Shown piece after piece: positions 36,434-45,670 of a DNA stretch of 64,000 bases. A program made the translations under genes and the position numbers. The stretch comes from Sporosarcina ureae DSM 2281 (lineage in GTDB: Bacteria; Bacillota; Bacilli; Bacillales_A; Planococcaceae). The stretch covers positions 434,001 to 498,000 of the forward strand of contig NZ_AUDQ01000001.1 of NCBI RefSeq assembly GCF_000425545.1, written 5' to 3'. Below the pieces are notes generated by a model. The model did not search any database. It saw only the letters and a program-made list of their open reading frames with translations, and had not been told where the DNA came from. Each line of letters starts with the position of its first letter. Within the stretch, counting starts at the first letter, position 1.

Positions 36434-36501
36434 TAAACAAAAAAGCCTCCCAATCGTTTTCGCGATCAGAAGACTCTCTTAGCTTTTCCATAGTAACTAC
36501 C

Positions 36502-36536
36502 CGAATTGTGTGAGAATTGTGTGGGGACCTGGTACC
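36502..36536 (+). repeat. REP-like repeat, long form
   Basis: CGAATTGTGTGAGAATT followed by GTGTGGGGACCTGGTACC. The AATTGTGTG part is doubled, as in the long copies at 48162 and 52811. Confidence 0.92.
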
Positions 36537-36623
36537 CACCCTAAATGAATGGAATAATAGTTAACGTTTTGTGAATACTGAAATTAGGTAAAGTGTCGTA
36601 TAAACGAGGAAAGAGGTGTCTTC

Positions 36624-37481
36624 ATGGATTCACAACTGTCTAATGGAGAAGATTATAAGTATATAATGGCAACGTCTATTGGTAGTGGAAAAGGAATAGA
36701 AGTATTGCCGGACCTATATTGCCATACTATACAAATTGTCAATATTGTTTTAGTAGGCCATCCAAATTCAAAGGACTTCGTGTTAATTGATACCGGCATG
36801 CCTTACTCAGCGGAGAAAATACTAGCGGTTGTAGAAGAGCGTTTCGGTGTGGATAGTCGTCCAAAAGCCATTATATTGACGCATGGACATTTTGATCATG
36901 TAGGAGCAGTCATTGAGCTAGTGAAGCATTGGGATGTGCCGGTGTATGCCCATGAACTAGAGCTGCCGTTTTTAACTGGAGTATCCAGTTATCCAGACCC
37001 GGATACAAGTGTAGAAGGAGGAATGATTGCCAAGATGTCGTCTATATTCCCAACGGATCCTGTTCAATTGGGAAGTCATATCAAAAGCTTACCGTCTGAC
37101 GGCAGTGTTCCTTTTCTGCCCGAGTTTAAATGGATTCACACTCCCGGTCATTCGCCAGGTCATGTATCGTTCTTTAGGGAGAAGGACGGGGCTTTAATTG
37201 CGGGAGATGCATTTGTGACTGTCAAGCAGGAGTATCTCTATAAGGTATTCACGCAAGAACAAGAAATAAGTGGTCCGCCACGCTATTTAACAACCGATTG
37301 GGACGCCGCTTTAGAATCCGTGATTAAACTTGAAGCCTTACAACCAACTGTCGCCATAACAGGCCATGGATTACCTATGGAAAGAGAGCTACTTGCCAAC
37401 AGTCTAAAGAAATTAGTCAATGAATTTGAACATATCGCGATTCCGGATTATGGTAAGTTTGTTGATAAAGATACAGATTGA
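36624..37481 (+). CDS. MBL-fold metallo-hydrolase
   Basis: A 285-residue metallo-beta-lactamase-fold enzyme. The zinc motif is LTHGHFDHVG, the second His lies in HTPGHSPGHVSFF, the bridging Asp in IAGDAFVT and the last His in ITGHGLP. An N-terminal VLIDTGMPYS strand is typical of the lactonase/hydrolase branch. Substrate not readable. AAGAGGTG precedes ATG 36624. It is isolated between repeats. Confidence 0.87.
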   Translation: MDSQLSNGEDYKYIMATSIGSGKGIEVLPDLYCHTIQIVNIVLVGHPNSKDFVLIDTGMPYSAEKILAVVEERFGVDSRPKAIILTHGHFDHVGAVIELVKHWDVPVYAHELELPFLTGVSSYPDPDTSVEGGMIAKMSSIFPTDPVQLGSHIKSLPSDGSVPFLPEFKWIHTPGHSPGHVSFFREKDGALIAGDAFVTVKQEYLYKVFTQEQEISGPPRYLTTDWDAALESVIKLEALQPTVAITGHGLPMERELLANSLKKLVNEFEHIAIPDYGKFVDKDTD

Positions 37482-37636
37482 TTAATCACTACTTCTATTG
37501 CAGTCAGCTTGAGCCAGTGAATGCAACTATTTATCACGTTTAAGCTGCATGAATAGCATGATGTATCCTTTTATCAAATAGGTAAAGATGTATGGAGTTT
37601 TCCAAACAAGCACTGTATGTATATACGTTAATCATC

Positions 37637-37676
37637 AAAAAGCGTCTACTCCGAAGTTTCGGAGTAGACGCTTTTT
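37637..37676. terminator. Bidirectional terminator between MBL and IclR genes
   Basis: AAAAAGCGTCTACTCCGAA and TTCGGAGTAGACGCTTTTT make a near-perfect 18-pair stem with a 2- to 4-base loop. It is followed 39 bases later by a repeat, as at 48087. Confidence 0.88.
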
Positions 37677-37714
37677 CTTTATAGTGGGTGTTATCATTCT
37701 CATATTCAATAACC

Positions 37715-37771
37715 CGAATTGTGTGGAAGTTGTGCGGGGACCTGGTACCCGTTTCATGGTACCCGTTTCAA
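37715..37771 (+). repeat. REP-like repeat with duplicated end
   Basis: CGAATTGTGTGGAAG, then TTGTGCGGGGACCTGGTACC, then a repeated GGTACCCGTTTCA unit. The last part runs into the stop codon of the IclR gene. Confidence 0.82.
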
Positions 37772-38508
37772 TGCTTTCCCATCTCCCCAGAGATCTTTTC
37801 GGCGACCTCGACCACTTTTTCGATAAACAAATCTTCTTGCTCAACTGTCACCTGGCTCTCAATCGCCTCTACGCTTACTGCTGCGAGCACGCGTCCTTCG
37901 AAGTCAAATATAGGAGCAGCGACCGCAACAGTACCTGCTGTTTTCTCTCCTTGACTGATTGAAAACCCTTTTCTTTTAATCTTTCTTAATTGTTTCTTCA
38001 GTTCCTCCTGCTCTTCCATCGTTCCGACCAGCTGACAAAGGATCTTTTCTGACTCGTTTTGAGGTAGATTGGCAAGCATCACCTTATTGGCCGCTCCAAG
38101 ATGCATCGGTATCCGCTCTCCGATACCGTCTATAATTCGAATACTGCGCGGGCTATCGATGCGGTCAATAATAATGGAATCAAATTCGTTCGGAACATTC
38201 AAATACACTGTCTCTCGCACATCGGAGGCCAGTTTCTCCAAGATCGGCCGTGCAACGGTACGGACATCTAGCTTCTCATATTTTTGCAATCCGATTTCTA
38301 CCCATTTATAGCCTAGTTCATATTGTTTCGTCTCTGAGTCAAGAGAAACGAGGGCATGCGACTCCAACGATTGTAAAAGCCGATAGACTGTACTGATTGG
38401 TAAACTGGTGGACTCGGCCAACTCTGCTGGCAACCATTTAGTCTTTTGTGCGTCTGACAGCACATTTATAATTGCCATTGCTCGATCAATCGATTGAATC
38501 ATAGCCAT
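37768..38508 (-). CDS. IclR family regulator
   Basis: A 246-residue regulator. N-terminal winged HTH: MAIINVLSDAQ, LAESTSLPISTVYRLLQSLE. The C-terminal effector domain (IclR-type GAF) has GIGERIPMHLGAANKVMLA and KRKGFSISQGE. It is divergent from rocB, and the intergenic region holds a 16-base perfect palindrome (38645-38660) of IclR-site type. Its stop codon lies in repeat-derived sequence, so the original C-terminus may have been altered by the repeat. AGGAGGAG precedes the ATG. Confidence 0.88.
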   Translation of the reverse strand: MAMIQSIDRAMAIINVLSDAQKTKWLPAELAESTSLPISTVYRLLQSLESHALVSLDSETKQYELGYKWVEIGLQKYEKLDVRTVARPILEKLASDVRETVYLNVPNEFDSIIIDRIDSPRSIRIIDGIGERIPMHLGAANKVMLANLPQNESEKILCQLVGTMEEQEELKKQLRKIKRKGFSISQGEKTAGTVAVAAPIFDFEGRVLAAVSVEAIESQVTVEQEDLFIEKVVEVAEKISGEMGKH

Positions 38509-38595
38509 TTCTCCTCCTGTCTTTTAAATAGTGTATCAAATATCTCCCATTTCGTCCGCAGTAAGTTCATAGTCGTCTAAAATGTGTAAATGATG

Positions 38596-38625
38596 TTGAC
38601 ATGAACCCCTCTAAAGAGCTAAAAT
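38596..38625 (+). promoter_or_regulatory. Putative promoter of rocB
   Basis: TTGACA (38596-38601), 18-base spacer, TAAAAT (38620-38625). The operator-like palindrome begins 12 bases downstream. Confidence 0.6.
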
Positions 38626-38636
38626 AAAAGTATTAT

Positions 38637-38668
38637 TCCGAATTGTGGAATTAATTCCACTATGCGGA
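38637..38668. promoter_or_regulatory. IclR-type operator palindrome
   Basis: Perfect palindrome GTGGAATTAATTCCAC (38645-38660) inside an outer TCCG...CGGA pair. The E. coli IclR site is TGGAAATNATTTCCA, so the core TGGAAT/ATTCCA fits the family. It lies between rocB and the divergent iclR gene. Confidence 0.7.
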
Positions 38669-38736
38669 GTAAAATGACTTATCTATAATAAATTCTTACA
38701 CCCACTTAATTGAAATGGAAAAGGGAGGAATACATT

Positions 38737-40422
38737 ATGTATGAACAGCTAAAGAATATGAAGACACAAGAACAAATTGAATGGATTACCCAATACCTTG
38801 TTGGATTAAATAGCATTAACGGCACTCTTGGAGAAGTACGTATTGTCCAAGAGATTTATAGAATTCTATCCACATTCCCATACTTCCAGGAACATCCGGA
38901 AAATCTGTGGTTGCAGAAAATCCCACATGATCCGATCGGACGTCAAAATGTCTTTGCGTTTGTTGAAGGTGCCCATCATTCTCCTCAGACTGTGTTATAT
39001 CATTCTCACATTGACACAGTGGCGGTTGAGGACTTCGGGCCTTTAAAAGAACACGCATTTTCACCAAATGAGTTGGAAACTTTCTTCCGCAACTATGACA
39101 GTGACCCAGAACTACAAGCCGAAGCACGCTCGGGTGACTGGATGTTTGGCCGCGGTTCAGTGGATATGAAAAGTGGTGCTGCTGTTCATATCTCAAATAT
39201 TCTTTACTTTTCAGAACATCTTGACGAACTGGAAGGTAATGTGCTTTTGCTTTGTAACGGAGACGAAGAAAGCGAACATCGTGGAATGGTCGGGGCTCTA
39301 AACGAACTTAACCGCATACAACTTGAACTCGGGATTCATTTCATCACGGCGATCAATACGGATTTCATCACGCCATTATATGACAATGATACGAATCGCT
39401 ATATATATACAGGCGCTGCCGGAAAAATTCTACCTTGCTTCCATATCTATGGCCGTGAAGTACACGTTGGGGATACTCTTTCTGGCATTGATCCAAACTT
39501 TATTTCAGCTAAACTTACTGAACGCATTCATAATCGCTACAAGCTTGCCGAAAATATTCCTGGTGAGATGGTCTTGCCACCGACTGTATTGAAGCAGCGT
39601 GATATGAAAGAACTGTATACTGTTCAAACGGCTATTTCGAGCCATTTGTACTTTAATTGCTTCGTATATGAAGATTCCGTTGGTACTATTTTGGAGAAAT
39701 TTATGCGAGAAGCGAAGGAAGCTTGTCTGGAAGCAGAAACGTATCTGAAAGCGCAATTCGAAGAATATACTCAAGTAACGGGCCTACCGACTCGTGATTT
39801 ATCATGGAAAATTGATGTTACCACGTATGAGGATTATGTCGCTTACTTAACAAGCCGAGACATTGATGTTCGTGCAATCATTGATGGTATTCTTGCGGAA
39901 AAGCAACTGGGTGACTTACGCGACCTCTGCTTTGAAATTGTCAGCGCACTTCAAGCAGCAGATCCTGAAAAAAAGGCACGGGTAATTTTATTCTTCGCTC
40001 CGCCATTTCTTCCGCATAACTATTTGAGAGCGGAAGATGATTACGATACACATATTCAGTCTGTCATTTCCAGTGTACTAAAAGAGGTCGGTGACACGAC
40101 TGGTGAAAGCTTTGAATTAAAAAAGTTCTTCCCCTATCTTGCAGATGGTAGCTTCTTATCGCTGCATGAAAAAAAGGATGAACTGGATCCACTCACACAA
40201 AACCTCCCAGAATGGGGCAATGTGTATGAAATACCTTTTGACACCATTAAAAAGCTAAATATCCCATCTATTAATATGGGTGTATACGGTAAAGACGGAC
40301 ATAAGTGGACTGAACGTGTATACAAGCCTTATTCATTTGGTTTATTGCCTGATTTGATTAGAAAAACTACAGTCAGAATGCTTGAGCAACAAACGAGTAT
40401 GCATATTCCGAAAATCGGTTGA
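38737..40422 (+). CDS. rocB: RocB-like M20 peptidase of arginine utilisation
   Basis: A 561-residue M20/M28-fold protein with the length and sequence order of B. subtilis RocB. Metal-site features are LYHSHIDTVAVEDFG, FGRGSVDMKSGAA and LLCNGDEESEHRG. RocB belongs to the rocABC operon for arginine, but its reaction is not settled; a metal-dependent amidohydrolase is expected. GGGAGG lies 8 bases before ATG 38737. It is alone here with a divergent IclR gene, and no rocA or rocC follows. Confidence 0.9.
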   Translation: MYEQLKNMKTQEQIEWITQYLVGLNSINGTLGEVRIVQEIYRILSTFPYFQEHPENLWLQKIPHDPIGRQNVFAFVEGAHHSPQTVLYHSHIDTVAVEDFGPLKEHAFSPNELETFFRNYDSDPELQAEARSGDWMFGRGSVDMKSGAAVHISNILYFSEHLDELEGNVLLLCNGDEESEHRGMVGALNELNRIQLELGIHFITAINTDFITPLYDNDTNRYIYTGAAGKILPCFHIYGREVHVGDTLSGIDPNFISAKLTERIHNRYKLAENIPGEMVLPPTVLKQRDMKELYTVQTAISSHLYFNCFVYEDSVGTILEKFMREAKEACLEAETYLKAQFEEYTQVTGLPTRDLSWKIDVTTYEDYVAYLTSRDIDVRAIIDGILAEKQLGDLRDLCFEIVSALQAADPEKKARVILFFAPPFLPHNYLRAEDDYDTHIQSVISSVLKEVGDTTGESFELKKFFPYLADGSFLSLHEKKDELDPLTQNLPEWGNVYEIPFDTIKKLNIPSINMGVYGKDGHKWTERVYKPYSFGLLPDLIRKTTVRMLEQQTSMHIPKIG

Positions 40423-40438
40423 GCAAGTAATTCAACTA

Positions 40439-40480
40439 ACAGCGGCCTACAAATCCTTAAATGGACAGTAGGCCGCTTTA
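40439..40480 (+). terminator. Terminator after rocB
   Basis: AGCGGCCTAC and GTAGGCCGCT pair around a 17-base loop, followed by TTTA. Confidence 0.72.
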
Positions 40481-40588
40481 CGTCATGATTCAATGCAAAA
40501 AGAGCCTGCATCCCCTAATTTATCGAGGATGAAGACTCTTCTTTTGTACTGGATCGCATCTAGACATGCAGTACCTACACAATGAACT

Positions 40589-41557
40589 TCATAACTTCAC
40601 GCCATTGACAATTTGACATTTGCTGTAGTCGCCTTCTGCAAAGTGTTTTACATTCATTGCGCATTCCACCGTCGCCTCTCGTAATGACTCCTGCGAGTAA
40701 TAGGCGATATGTGGAGTCAGTATAATATTTTCCCTTTGGACAAATGGATGTGTGTGCAGATTCGGGTCTTCTTCCTGTAAAACATCCGCTGCATAATATG
40801 CCATCTTCCCCGAATCAATCGCCTGTACAATAGCATCCTCATTGATCACTTGACCCCTTGCTGCATTCACTAGGATGACCCCGTCTTTCATCTTGGCAAT
40901 ACTAGAACGATTGATAATCTCCTTCGTCTGCTGATTGGCTGGTAAATGAAGACTGATTAAATCAGACTGCTGAAGAACATCGTCAAAAGAAAGAAGTTCC
41001 ACACCATATTCCGCCGCTTTTTCAGGACTCACAAACGGATCATAAGCTATTACGTTACAATTGAATGGTTTTAAACGTTGTGTAACGAGCCTAGAAATAT
41101 TCCCAAACCCTAGTAGTCCTACAGTTTGATTCTCCAGTCTACGCATAGCCGGAAACAAGTTATAATCCCAAACAAGATCTTCTTTCACACTTTTATTGAA
41201 AGGTAGGATCATGCGATTCAACATGATCAGCATACCTGCCGTATAATCGGCAACCTCTTTGACACAGTATTGTGAGACATGCGTCACAGCGATATTTTTC
41301 TTTCTGGCATAGTCAATATCTGCATAATTAAAACCAATCGTTCCAAAAGCAATCAATTTTAATGTAGGAAGCGCATCCATTACTCGTTTAGTAAATGGTT
41401 CATAAGCACAAATGACAGCATCTGCATCACGGCAGTTTTCAATGAGTTCATCTTCCGTTGCAGAGGGGATCACAACTATCTCCAACTGATTACCGAAAAT
41501 CTCTTTTTCTATCTCCAATGCACCTGGAAATGTAAAGGTACGCACAACTTTAAACAA
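40589..41557 (-). CDS. D-isomer 2-hydroxyacid dehydrogenase (CtBP-like)
   Basis: A 322-residue NAD-dependent dehydrogenase. The dinucleotide loop is VGLLGFGNISR, and the catalytic set is Arg234 (NAARGQVI), Glu263 (EEDPN) and His283 (LTPHIAYYS). It interconverts a 2-oxo acid and a D-2-hydroxy acid. TTG start 41557 with AAGGAG upstream. It is downstream of the TRAP and DDAH-like genes on the same strand, so probably part of that catabolic unit, after a 143-base gap. Substrate unknown. Confidence 0.86.
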   Translation of the reverse strand: MFKVVRTFTFPGALEIEKEIFGNQLEIVVIPSATEDELIENCRDADAVICAYEPFTKRVMDALPTLKLIAFGTIGFNYADIDYARKKNIAVTHVSQYCVKEVADYTAGMLIMLNRMILPFNKSVKEDLVWDYNLFPAMRRLENQTVGLLGFGNISRLVTQRLKPFNCNVIAYDPFVSPEKAAEYGVELLSFDDVLQQSDLISLHLPANQQTKEIINRSSIAKMKDGVILVNAARGQVINEDAIVQAIDSGKMAYYAADVLQEEDPNLHTHPFVQRENIILTPHIAYYSQESLREATVECAMNVKHFAEGDYSKCQIVNGVKL

Positions 41558-41700
41558 TTACAATCGTCTCCTTCAAACTACGTCTTGATTGAATATTTTC
41601 AGTAGCAGGACCCGTATCTCTTTTAAAGAATCCGCTGATATTTAAAATTCATGATGTTCGTCTTCCTTCAAAGAAAGCTCATAAATACTCTGCTATCCAT

Positions 41701-42984
41701 TTACTTTGCAAATACGAGGGAAAGAGCTGGGAAGTAAGTGATAATCATAAGCCCCACTATCACGTACATGATAATCGGAATCATTTTCTTGATAATGTCT
41801 TCCAATGGAGTTTTTCCGACATTGGAAGCTATGAACAAATTCACACCAAAAGGAGGAGTGATAAAACCGATTGCGAGGTTAACTACCATAATGATTCCGA
41901 AATGAACCGGATCTACGCCCGCTTGCTGTACAATCGGCAATAGAATGGGTGTTAACATGGCGAGGGCAGGAATTGTATCAACAAATGCACCTACTACAAG
42001 TAAAAACAAGTTAATTAAAAGAAGGATGACGATTGGATTAGACGAAAATGAAGCGATGGATTCGGCTATAATCGCGGGAATTCGTTCAACTGATAGTAGA
42101 TAGGCAAAAGCGATAGAAGTCCCAATCATATACATGGTAGCGCCTGTTAGGTTGATCGTTTCAAGCAAGCTCTCCTTGATTTCTTTCCACTTTAATTCCT
42201 TATGAACAAATGCGCCAATGATATATGAATAAATGATTGCCACGACGGATGCTTCGGTAGGAGTAAAAATTGACCCGTAGATTCCACCTAAAATAATAAT
42301 AGGAGCAAGCAGTGCCCATTTTGCATCCCAAATGGATCTCATTAATGCAGAGAAACTAATATCAATATCTTCTTTGACAATCTCATCGCCTTGTTTCTTA
42401 ATTGTCCTGTAAGAGACGAACATCAAAATCACTGCTATTAATAGTCCTGGCAAAATACCTGCTTTAAATAACTCACCAATGGATGTTCCACTGATGACAC
42501 CATAAAGGATTAACGGAATACTTGGAGGAATAATAACGCCAATACAACCAGCTGCCGCTGTAATCGCTGAAGCAAAAGCAGGGCTGTAATTTTTTTCTTT
42601 CATAGAAGGAATCATGAATGACCCAATTGCCCCGACAGTAGCAGGTCCGGATCCTGACAACGCAGCAAAAAATGCGCATGCCACAACCGTGACCATTGCT
42701 AGACCCCCAACCATCCAACCGACAAGCTGTTTGGCCAGATTCAATATCCTCTCCGAAATACCACCCTTCCCCATCAACAGACCACCTAGCATAAAGAAAG
42801 GTATAGCCATGAGCGGAAAGGAATCAAGAGAAGTAAAAAGTTTCTGAATGAGCATGGGCAGACTGACTGAGTCCAAGAAAAAAATAACTAGCATCGAAGA
42901 TAGACCAATTGCCACACCAATAGGTACACTTAATAGAATAAAAACAAAAAGACTCCCAAATAAGATCAACATAGTCATATGCAT
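41701..42984 (-). CDS. TRAP transporter large permease (DctM type)
   Basis: A 427-residue DctM/SiaM-family protein with 12 or so membrane segments. Marks include FMLGGLLMGKGGISERIL, GSGPATVGAIGSFMIP, IIPPSIPLILYGVISGTSIGELFKAG and INLAIGFITPPFGVN (VNLAIG...). It is the ion-coupled channel of a TRAP importer. The ATG 42984 overlaps the small-permease stop (TGATG). Partner proteins are at 42984-43475 and 43548-44585. Confidence 0.92.
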   Translation of the reverse strand: MHMTMLILFGSLFVFILLSVPIGVAIGLSSMLVIFFLDSVSLPMLIQKLFTSLDSFPLMAIPFFMLGGLLMGKGGISERILNLAKQLVGWMVGGLAMVTVVACAFFAALSGSGPATVGAIGSFMIPSMKEKNYSPAFASAITAAAGCIGVIIPPSIPLILYGVISGTSIGELFKAGILPGLLIAVILMFVSYRTIKKQGDEIVKEDIDISFSALMRSIWDAKWALLAPIIILGGIYGSIFTPTEASVVAIIYSYIIGAFVHKELKWKEIKESLLETINLTGATMYMIGTSIAFAYLLSVERIPAIIAESIASFSSNPIVILLLINLFLLVVGAFVDTIPALAMLTPILLPIVQQAGVDPVHFGIIMVVNLAIGFITPPFGVNLFIASNVGKTPLEDIIKKMIPIIMYVIVGLMIITYFPALSLVFAK

Positions 42985-43475
42985 CAATCCCCACTTACGA
43001 CAATTTTCTCAGGCTTGAAAATAAAGTACAGTCGTTGAACTAAACGAATAAGCATTAACACTCCACCGATTGGAATGATTAAGTATACTACCCACATAGG
43101 TAATCCAAGCGTGGAAGTTTTTTGTCCCATTAATTTAAGAGTTTGCACAACCTGTGTTCCGACTATAGCCATCACAAATGCAAATACAGACCACAATAAA
43201 ACTACAATGACTTGTACTACTTTTTGTACATTCATTGGAAGTCTATCGACCAGTAAGGTGATTTTAATATGATCATTTTTACGAATTGTATAACTCATAC
43301 TGATCCACGTAATCCAGATAAGCAAATAACGTGCCAGTTCAGCGCTCCAACCGACCGATATATTGAAAACATAACGAGACAGAACTTGAAGAAATACCAG
43401 CGCTACAATAAAGAGCGTTGAAATGATAAGTAACCATTCTTCCATTTTAATATCTATGAGCTCTTTCCATTTCAC
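42984..43475 (-). CDS. TRAP transporter small permease (DctQ type)
   Basis: A 163-residue DctQ-family protein with four membrane helices; family signature VLSRYVFNISVGWSAELARYLLIWITWI in the first half. GTG start 43475 with GGAGGGG 7 bases upstream. It joins the large permease by a TGATG overlap. A strong hairpin at 43515-43546 separates it from the binding-protein gene. Confidence 0.9.
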   Translation of the reverse strand: MKWKELIDIKMEEWLLIISTLFIVALVFLQVLSRYVFNISVGWSAELARYLLIWITWISMSYTIRKNDHIKITLLVDRLPMNVQKVVQVIVVLLWSVFAFVMAIVGTQVVQTLKLMGQKTSTLGLPMWVVYLIIPIGGVLMLIRLVQRLYFIFKPEKIVVSGD

Positions 43476-43514
43476 AGCGGATCCCCTCCTTAAAGGAAAC
43501 TTTAGGATTTATGA

Positions 43515-43546
43515 AAAAATAGGAGGCGGGCCGCCTCCTATTTTTT
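43515..43546. terminator. Perfect palindrome/terminator inside the TRAP operon
   Basis: AAAAAATAGGAGGCGG and CCGCCTCCTATTTTTT form a 16-base perfect inverted repeat, with the T-run at its end on both strands. It lies between the binding-protein and permease genes and can explain excess binding protein over permease. Confidence 0.85.
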
Positions 43547-43547
43547 A

Positions 43548-44585
43548 TTATTCGCTATAGCTTTTAGCTAAATCTATTAAATCTTTCCCGATGATCTCCT
43601 CATACTTTTTATAAACCGGTTGAACCGCTTCGATAAATTTCTCTCTTTCATCCGCTGTCAGTTCAGTAACTTCAATTAAATTCTCATCTTTGAATTTAGT
43701 AGACATGGATTCTTCATCTTCATCAACAAATTGATAGTAGTCTGCTTCTGTTTTTTTACCAGCTTCAGTAATAATATCTTGAATATCAGCAGGCATCTCA
43801 TCAAATAACTTGTTATTGAACAAAATGGCTAAACCTGAATACTGATGGCTTGTTAATGTTAAGTATTTTTGCACTTCGTAAAACTTACTTGAATCGATAA
43901 GTGATAACGTGCTATCCATACCATCATACGTCTTCTGTTGCAATGCGCTGTATAGCTCGCCAAATGCTAACGGAGATGCATTTGCGCCAAGAGTATTGAA
44001 AATATCCTGTTGAATTTCAGACTCTTGTACTCGAATTTTTGAGCCCTTCATATCTTCTGGCGTTGTGATAGGCTTTTTATTATTTAAGACATGTCTAAAT
44101 CCATCGTAGCCGTAACCAAGAGCTTTTAGATTGATATCTCCTAAACCATCGGAAAGTTCTTTTCCTAAATCACCCGCTAAAGCCTCTCTAGGCGCTTCTT
44201 TACTGGCGAATAAGAAAGGAAGATCTAGTACATAGAAACGTTCATCGAAGTTTCCTATTGATGGTGATCCAACCATACTTATATCCGCATTTCCAAGCTG
44301 TATAGCTTCAATAATTTCACGATCTGAGCCATACAACTCACCATTCGCAAACACTTCTACTTTTACCTTGCCGTCAGAGTTCTTTTCTACTTCATCTTTA
44401 AAAACAAGAGCTGCTTTATGGGCTGGATGATCAGTTGGTACAATATGTGGAAACTTCAATGTATACGTAGCGTCTCCACCCTTCACTTCTTCGCCTGAAA
44501 CAGGTTTGACGTTATCATCGGAACAAGCAGACAGGAAAACCGCGAATACTGCTGACATTGCTATCAATAACCATTTGTTCTTCAT
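43548..44585 (-). CDS. TRAP transporter solute-binding lipoprotein (DctP type)
   Basis: A 345-residue binding protein. Signal peptide with lipobox LSAC near residue 21. The DctP fold is marked by FPHIVPTDHPAHKAALVFKD, ANGELYGSDREIIEAIQLGN, FRHVLNNKKPITTPEDMKGSKIRV and MDSTLSLIDSSKFYE. The conserved Arg of KIRVQES normally holds a substrate carboxylate, so the ligand is probably an organic or amino acid. It lies between the DDAH-like gene and the permeases in one operon. Confidence 0.92.
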   Translation of the reverse strand: MKNKWLLIAMSAVFAVFLSACSDDNVKPVSGEEVKGGDATYTLKFPHIVPTDHPAHKAALVFKDEVEKNSDGKVKVEVFANGELYGSDREIIEAIQLGNADISMVGSPSIGNFDERFYVLDLPFLFASKEAPREALAGDLGKELSDGLGDINLKALGYGYDGFRHVLNNKKPITTPEDMKGSKIRVQESEIQQDIFNTLGANASPLAFGELYSALQQKTYDGMDSTLSLIDSSKFYEVQKYLTLTSHQYSGLAILFNNKLFDEMPADIQDIITEAGKKTEADYYQFVDEDEESMSTKFKDENLIEVTELTADEREKFIEAVQPVYKKYEEIIGKDLIDLAKSYSE

Positions 44586-44642
44586 ACAATTACCCCCTAT
44601 TTTTTTCGTAAGTATGGAACAAAGATGCGAATGTGTACTTAG

Positions 44643-45407
44643 TTAAAAGCGCAGTGACAAGCAACTCAGACCACCATCATGTTTCTGAAACTCTGTCATC
44701 TCTACTTCAACTACATTAAAGCCTGCTTCTTCTATTTTTTGTTTTGTTTCAGGAAAACCGCTAGGAACAATAACTTTGTCATTCACACGAATAGTATTTG
44801 CTGTATATTCTTCTTCAGCCGGCACAACTATTTTTTTATATTCAGCAAATGCCGGATGATTGATGAATTCCCCCGCTGCCACTACTGTTTGATCTCCAAG
44901 GAATGTAATCCCCGTTTTCAAATGGAAAAACTCTTCTAGTGTCGTAATCGTTACATGATATCCTGCATCTTCAAGAATTTTCTTGAGCTGATCCGCCCCC
45001 TCTTGATTGGTCCGATCGGAAATACCGATATAGAAGTTTTTATCAATTTGCATAACGTCTCCGCCATCCAATGTGCCCGGTCCCTGTATATAGCGGAATT
45101 CATCGTAATAATTCTTTAACACTTGTTCTATCTCAATAATTTCTTTGTTACGAGAATCTGCTCCAGGATTCGTGATCACCGCAAACTCCGGTACGACTAC
45201 CGCCGCATCTTCCACAAAGCAAGAATCCGGAAACTCTTCACTCGGATCTAGTTCGTGAACTGCAACTCCACAACTTTTAAGTGCTTTCACATACTCTTCA
45301 TGTTGTTGAAGAAGCTCTTCAAAGTTTGGTTCCCCTAAGTCCGAAGTCGTCAATCCATTCAAATAACTTTTTCCAGGTTTCTTGACAATTGTCTGTTTAA
45401 ATAACAT
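44643..45407 (-). CDS. DDAH-like amidinohydrolase (guanidino-modifying family)
   Basis: A 254-residue pentein-fold enzyme. Catalytic Cys249 (HDGGLSCLSLRF) and His162 (FFHLKTG) are at the family positions, with FVEDAAVV and GTLDGGDV supplying the acidic residues. Length and the C-terminal Cys match dimethylarginine dimethylaminohydrolase, which converts methylarginines to citrulline plus amine; other amidino substrates are possible. First gene of the operon with the TRAP genes. A cre box overlaps its promoter region (45446-45459). RBS AGGGGG. Confidence 0.87.
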   Translation of the reverse strand: MLFKQTIVKKPGKSYLNGLTTSDLGEPNFEELLQQHEEYVKALKSCGVAVHELDPSEEFPDSCFVEDAAVVVPEFAVITNPGADSRNKEIIEIEQVLKNYYDEFRYIQGPGTLDGGDVMQIDKNFYIGISDRTNQEGADQLKKILEDAGYHVTITTLEEFFHLKTGITFLGDQTVVAAGEFINHPAFAEYKKIVVPAEEEYTANTIRVNDKVIVPSGFPETKQKIEEAGFNVVEVEMTEFQKHDGGLSCLSLRF

Positions 45408-45445
45408 GTTCTGTTCCCCCTAATTTTTTTTATAAAAAGATATAA

Positions 45446-45459
45446 TGTAAACGGTTTCA
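45446..45459. promoter_or_regulatory. cre site of the DDAH-TRAP operon
   Basis: TGTAAACGGTTTCA matches TGWAANCGNTNWCA at all positions. On the minus strand it covers a possible -35 (TTGAAA), so CcpA repression is expected. Confidence 0.65.
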
Positions 45460-45512
45460 ATTATAAACAAGTTCATTAACAAAATTGTTTTCCACTGTAC
45501 GGAAAGTTTTTG

Positions 45513-45545
45513 TTGTAAACGGGATATATTTTCATTATAATGAAA
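45513..45545 (+). promoter_or_regulatory. Promoter of the IclR-aminotransferase unit with overlapping palindrome
   Basis: TTGTAA (45513-45518), 17-base spacer, TATAAT (45536-45541). A perfect palindrome TTTCATTATAATGAAA (45530-45545) covers the -10, which suggests autoregulation by the IclR protein. A second inverted pair, TTTCC-N7-GGAAA, lies at 45489-45505. Confidence 0.65.
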
Positions 45546-45670
45546 CAGAATTGAATGTCAATACGAAATTTTCAGTTATGTGTACATATTTATTTTATAT
45601 ATTTTTTCTTCTAAGGACCTTGAATATTCTTTTCTCTAATAACTTGATTGTAAAGAAAGGCGGGTTGCGA

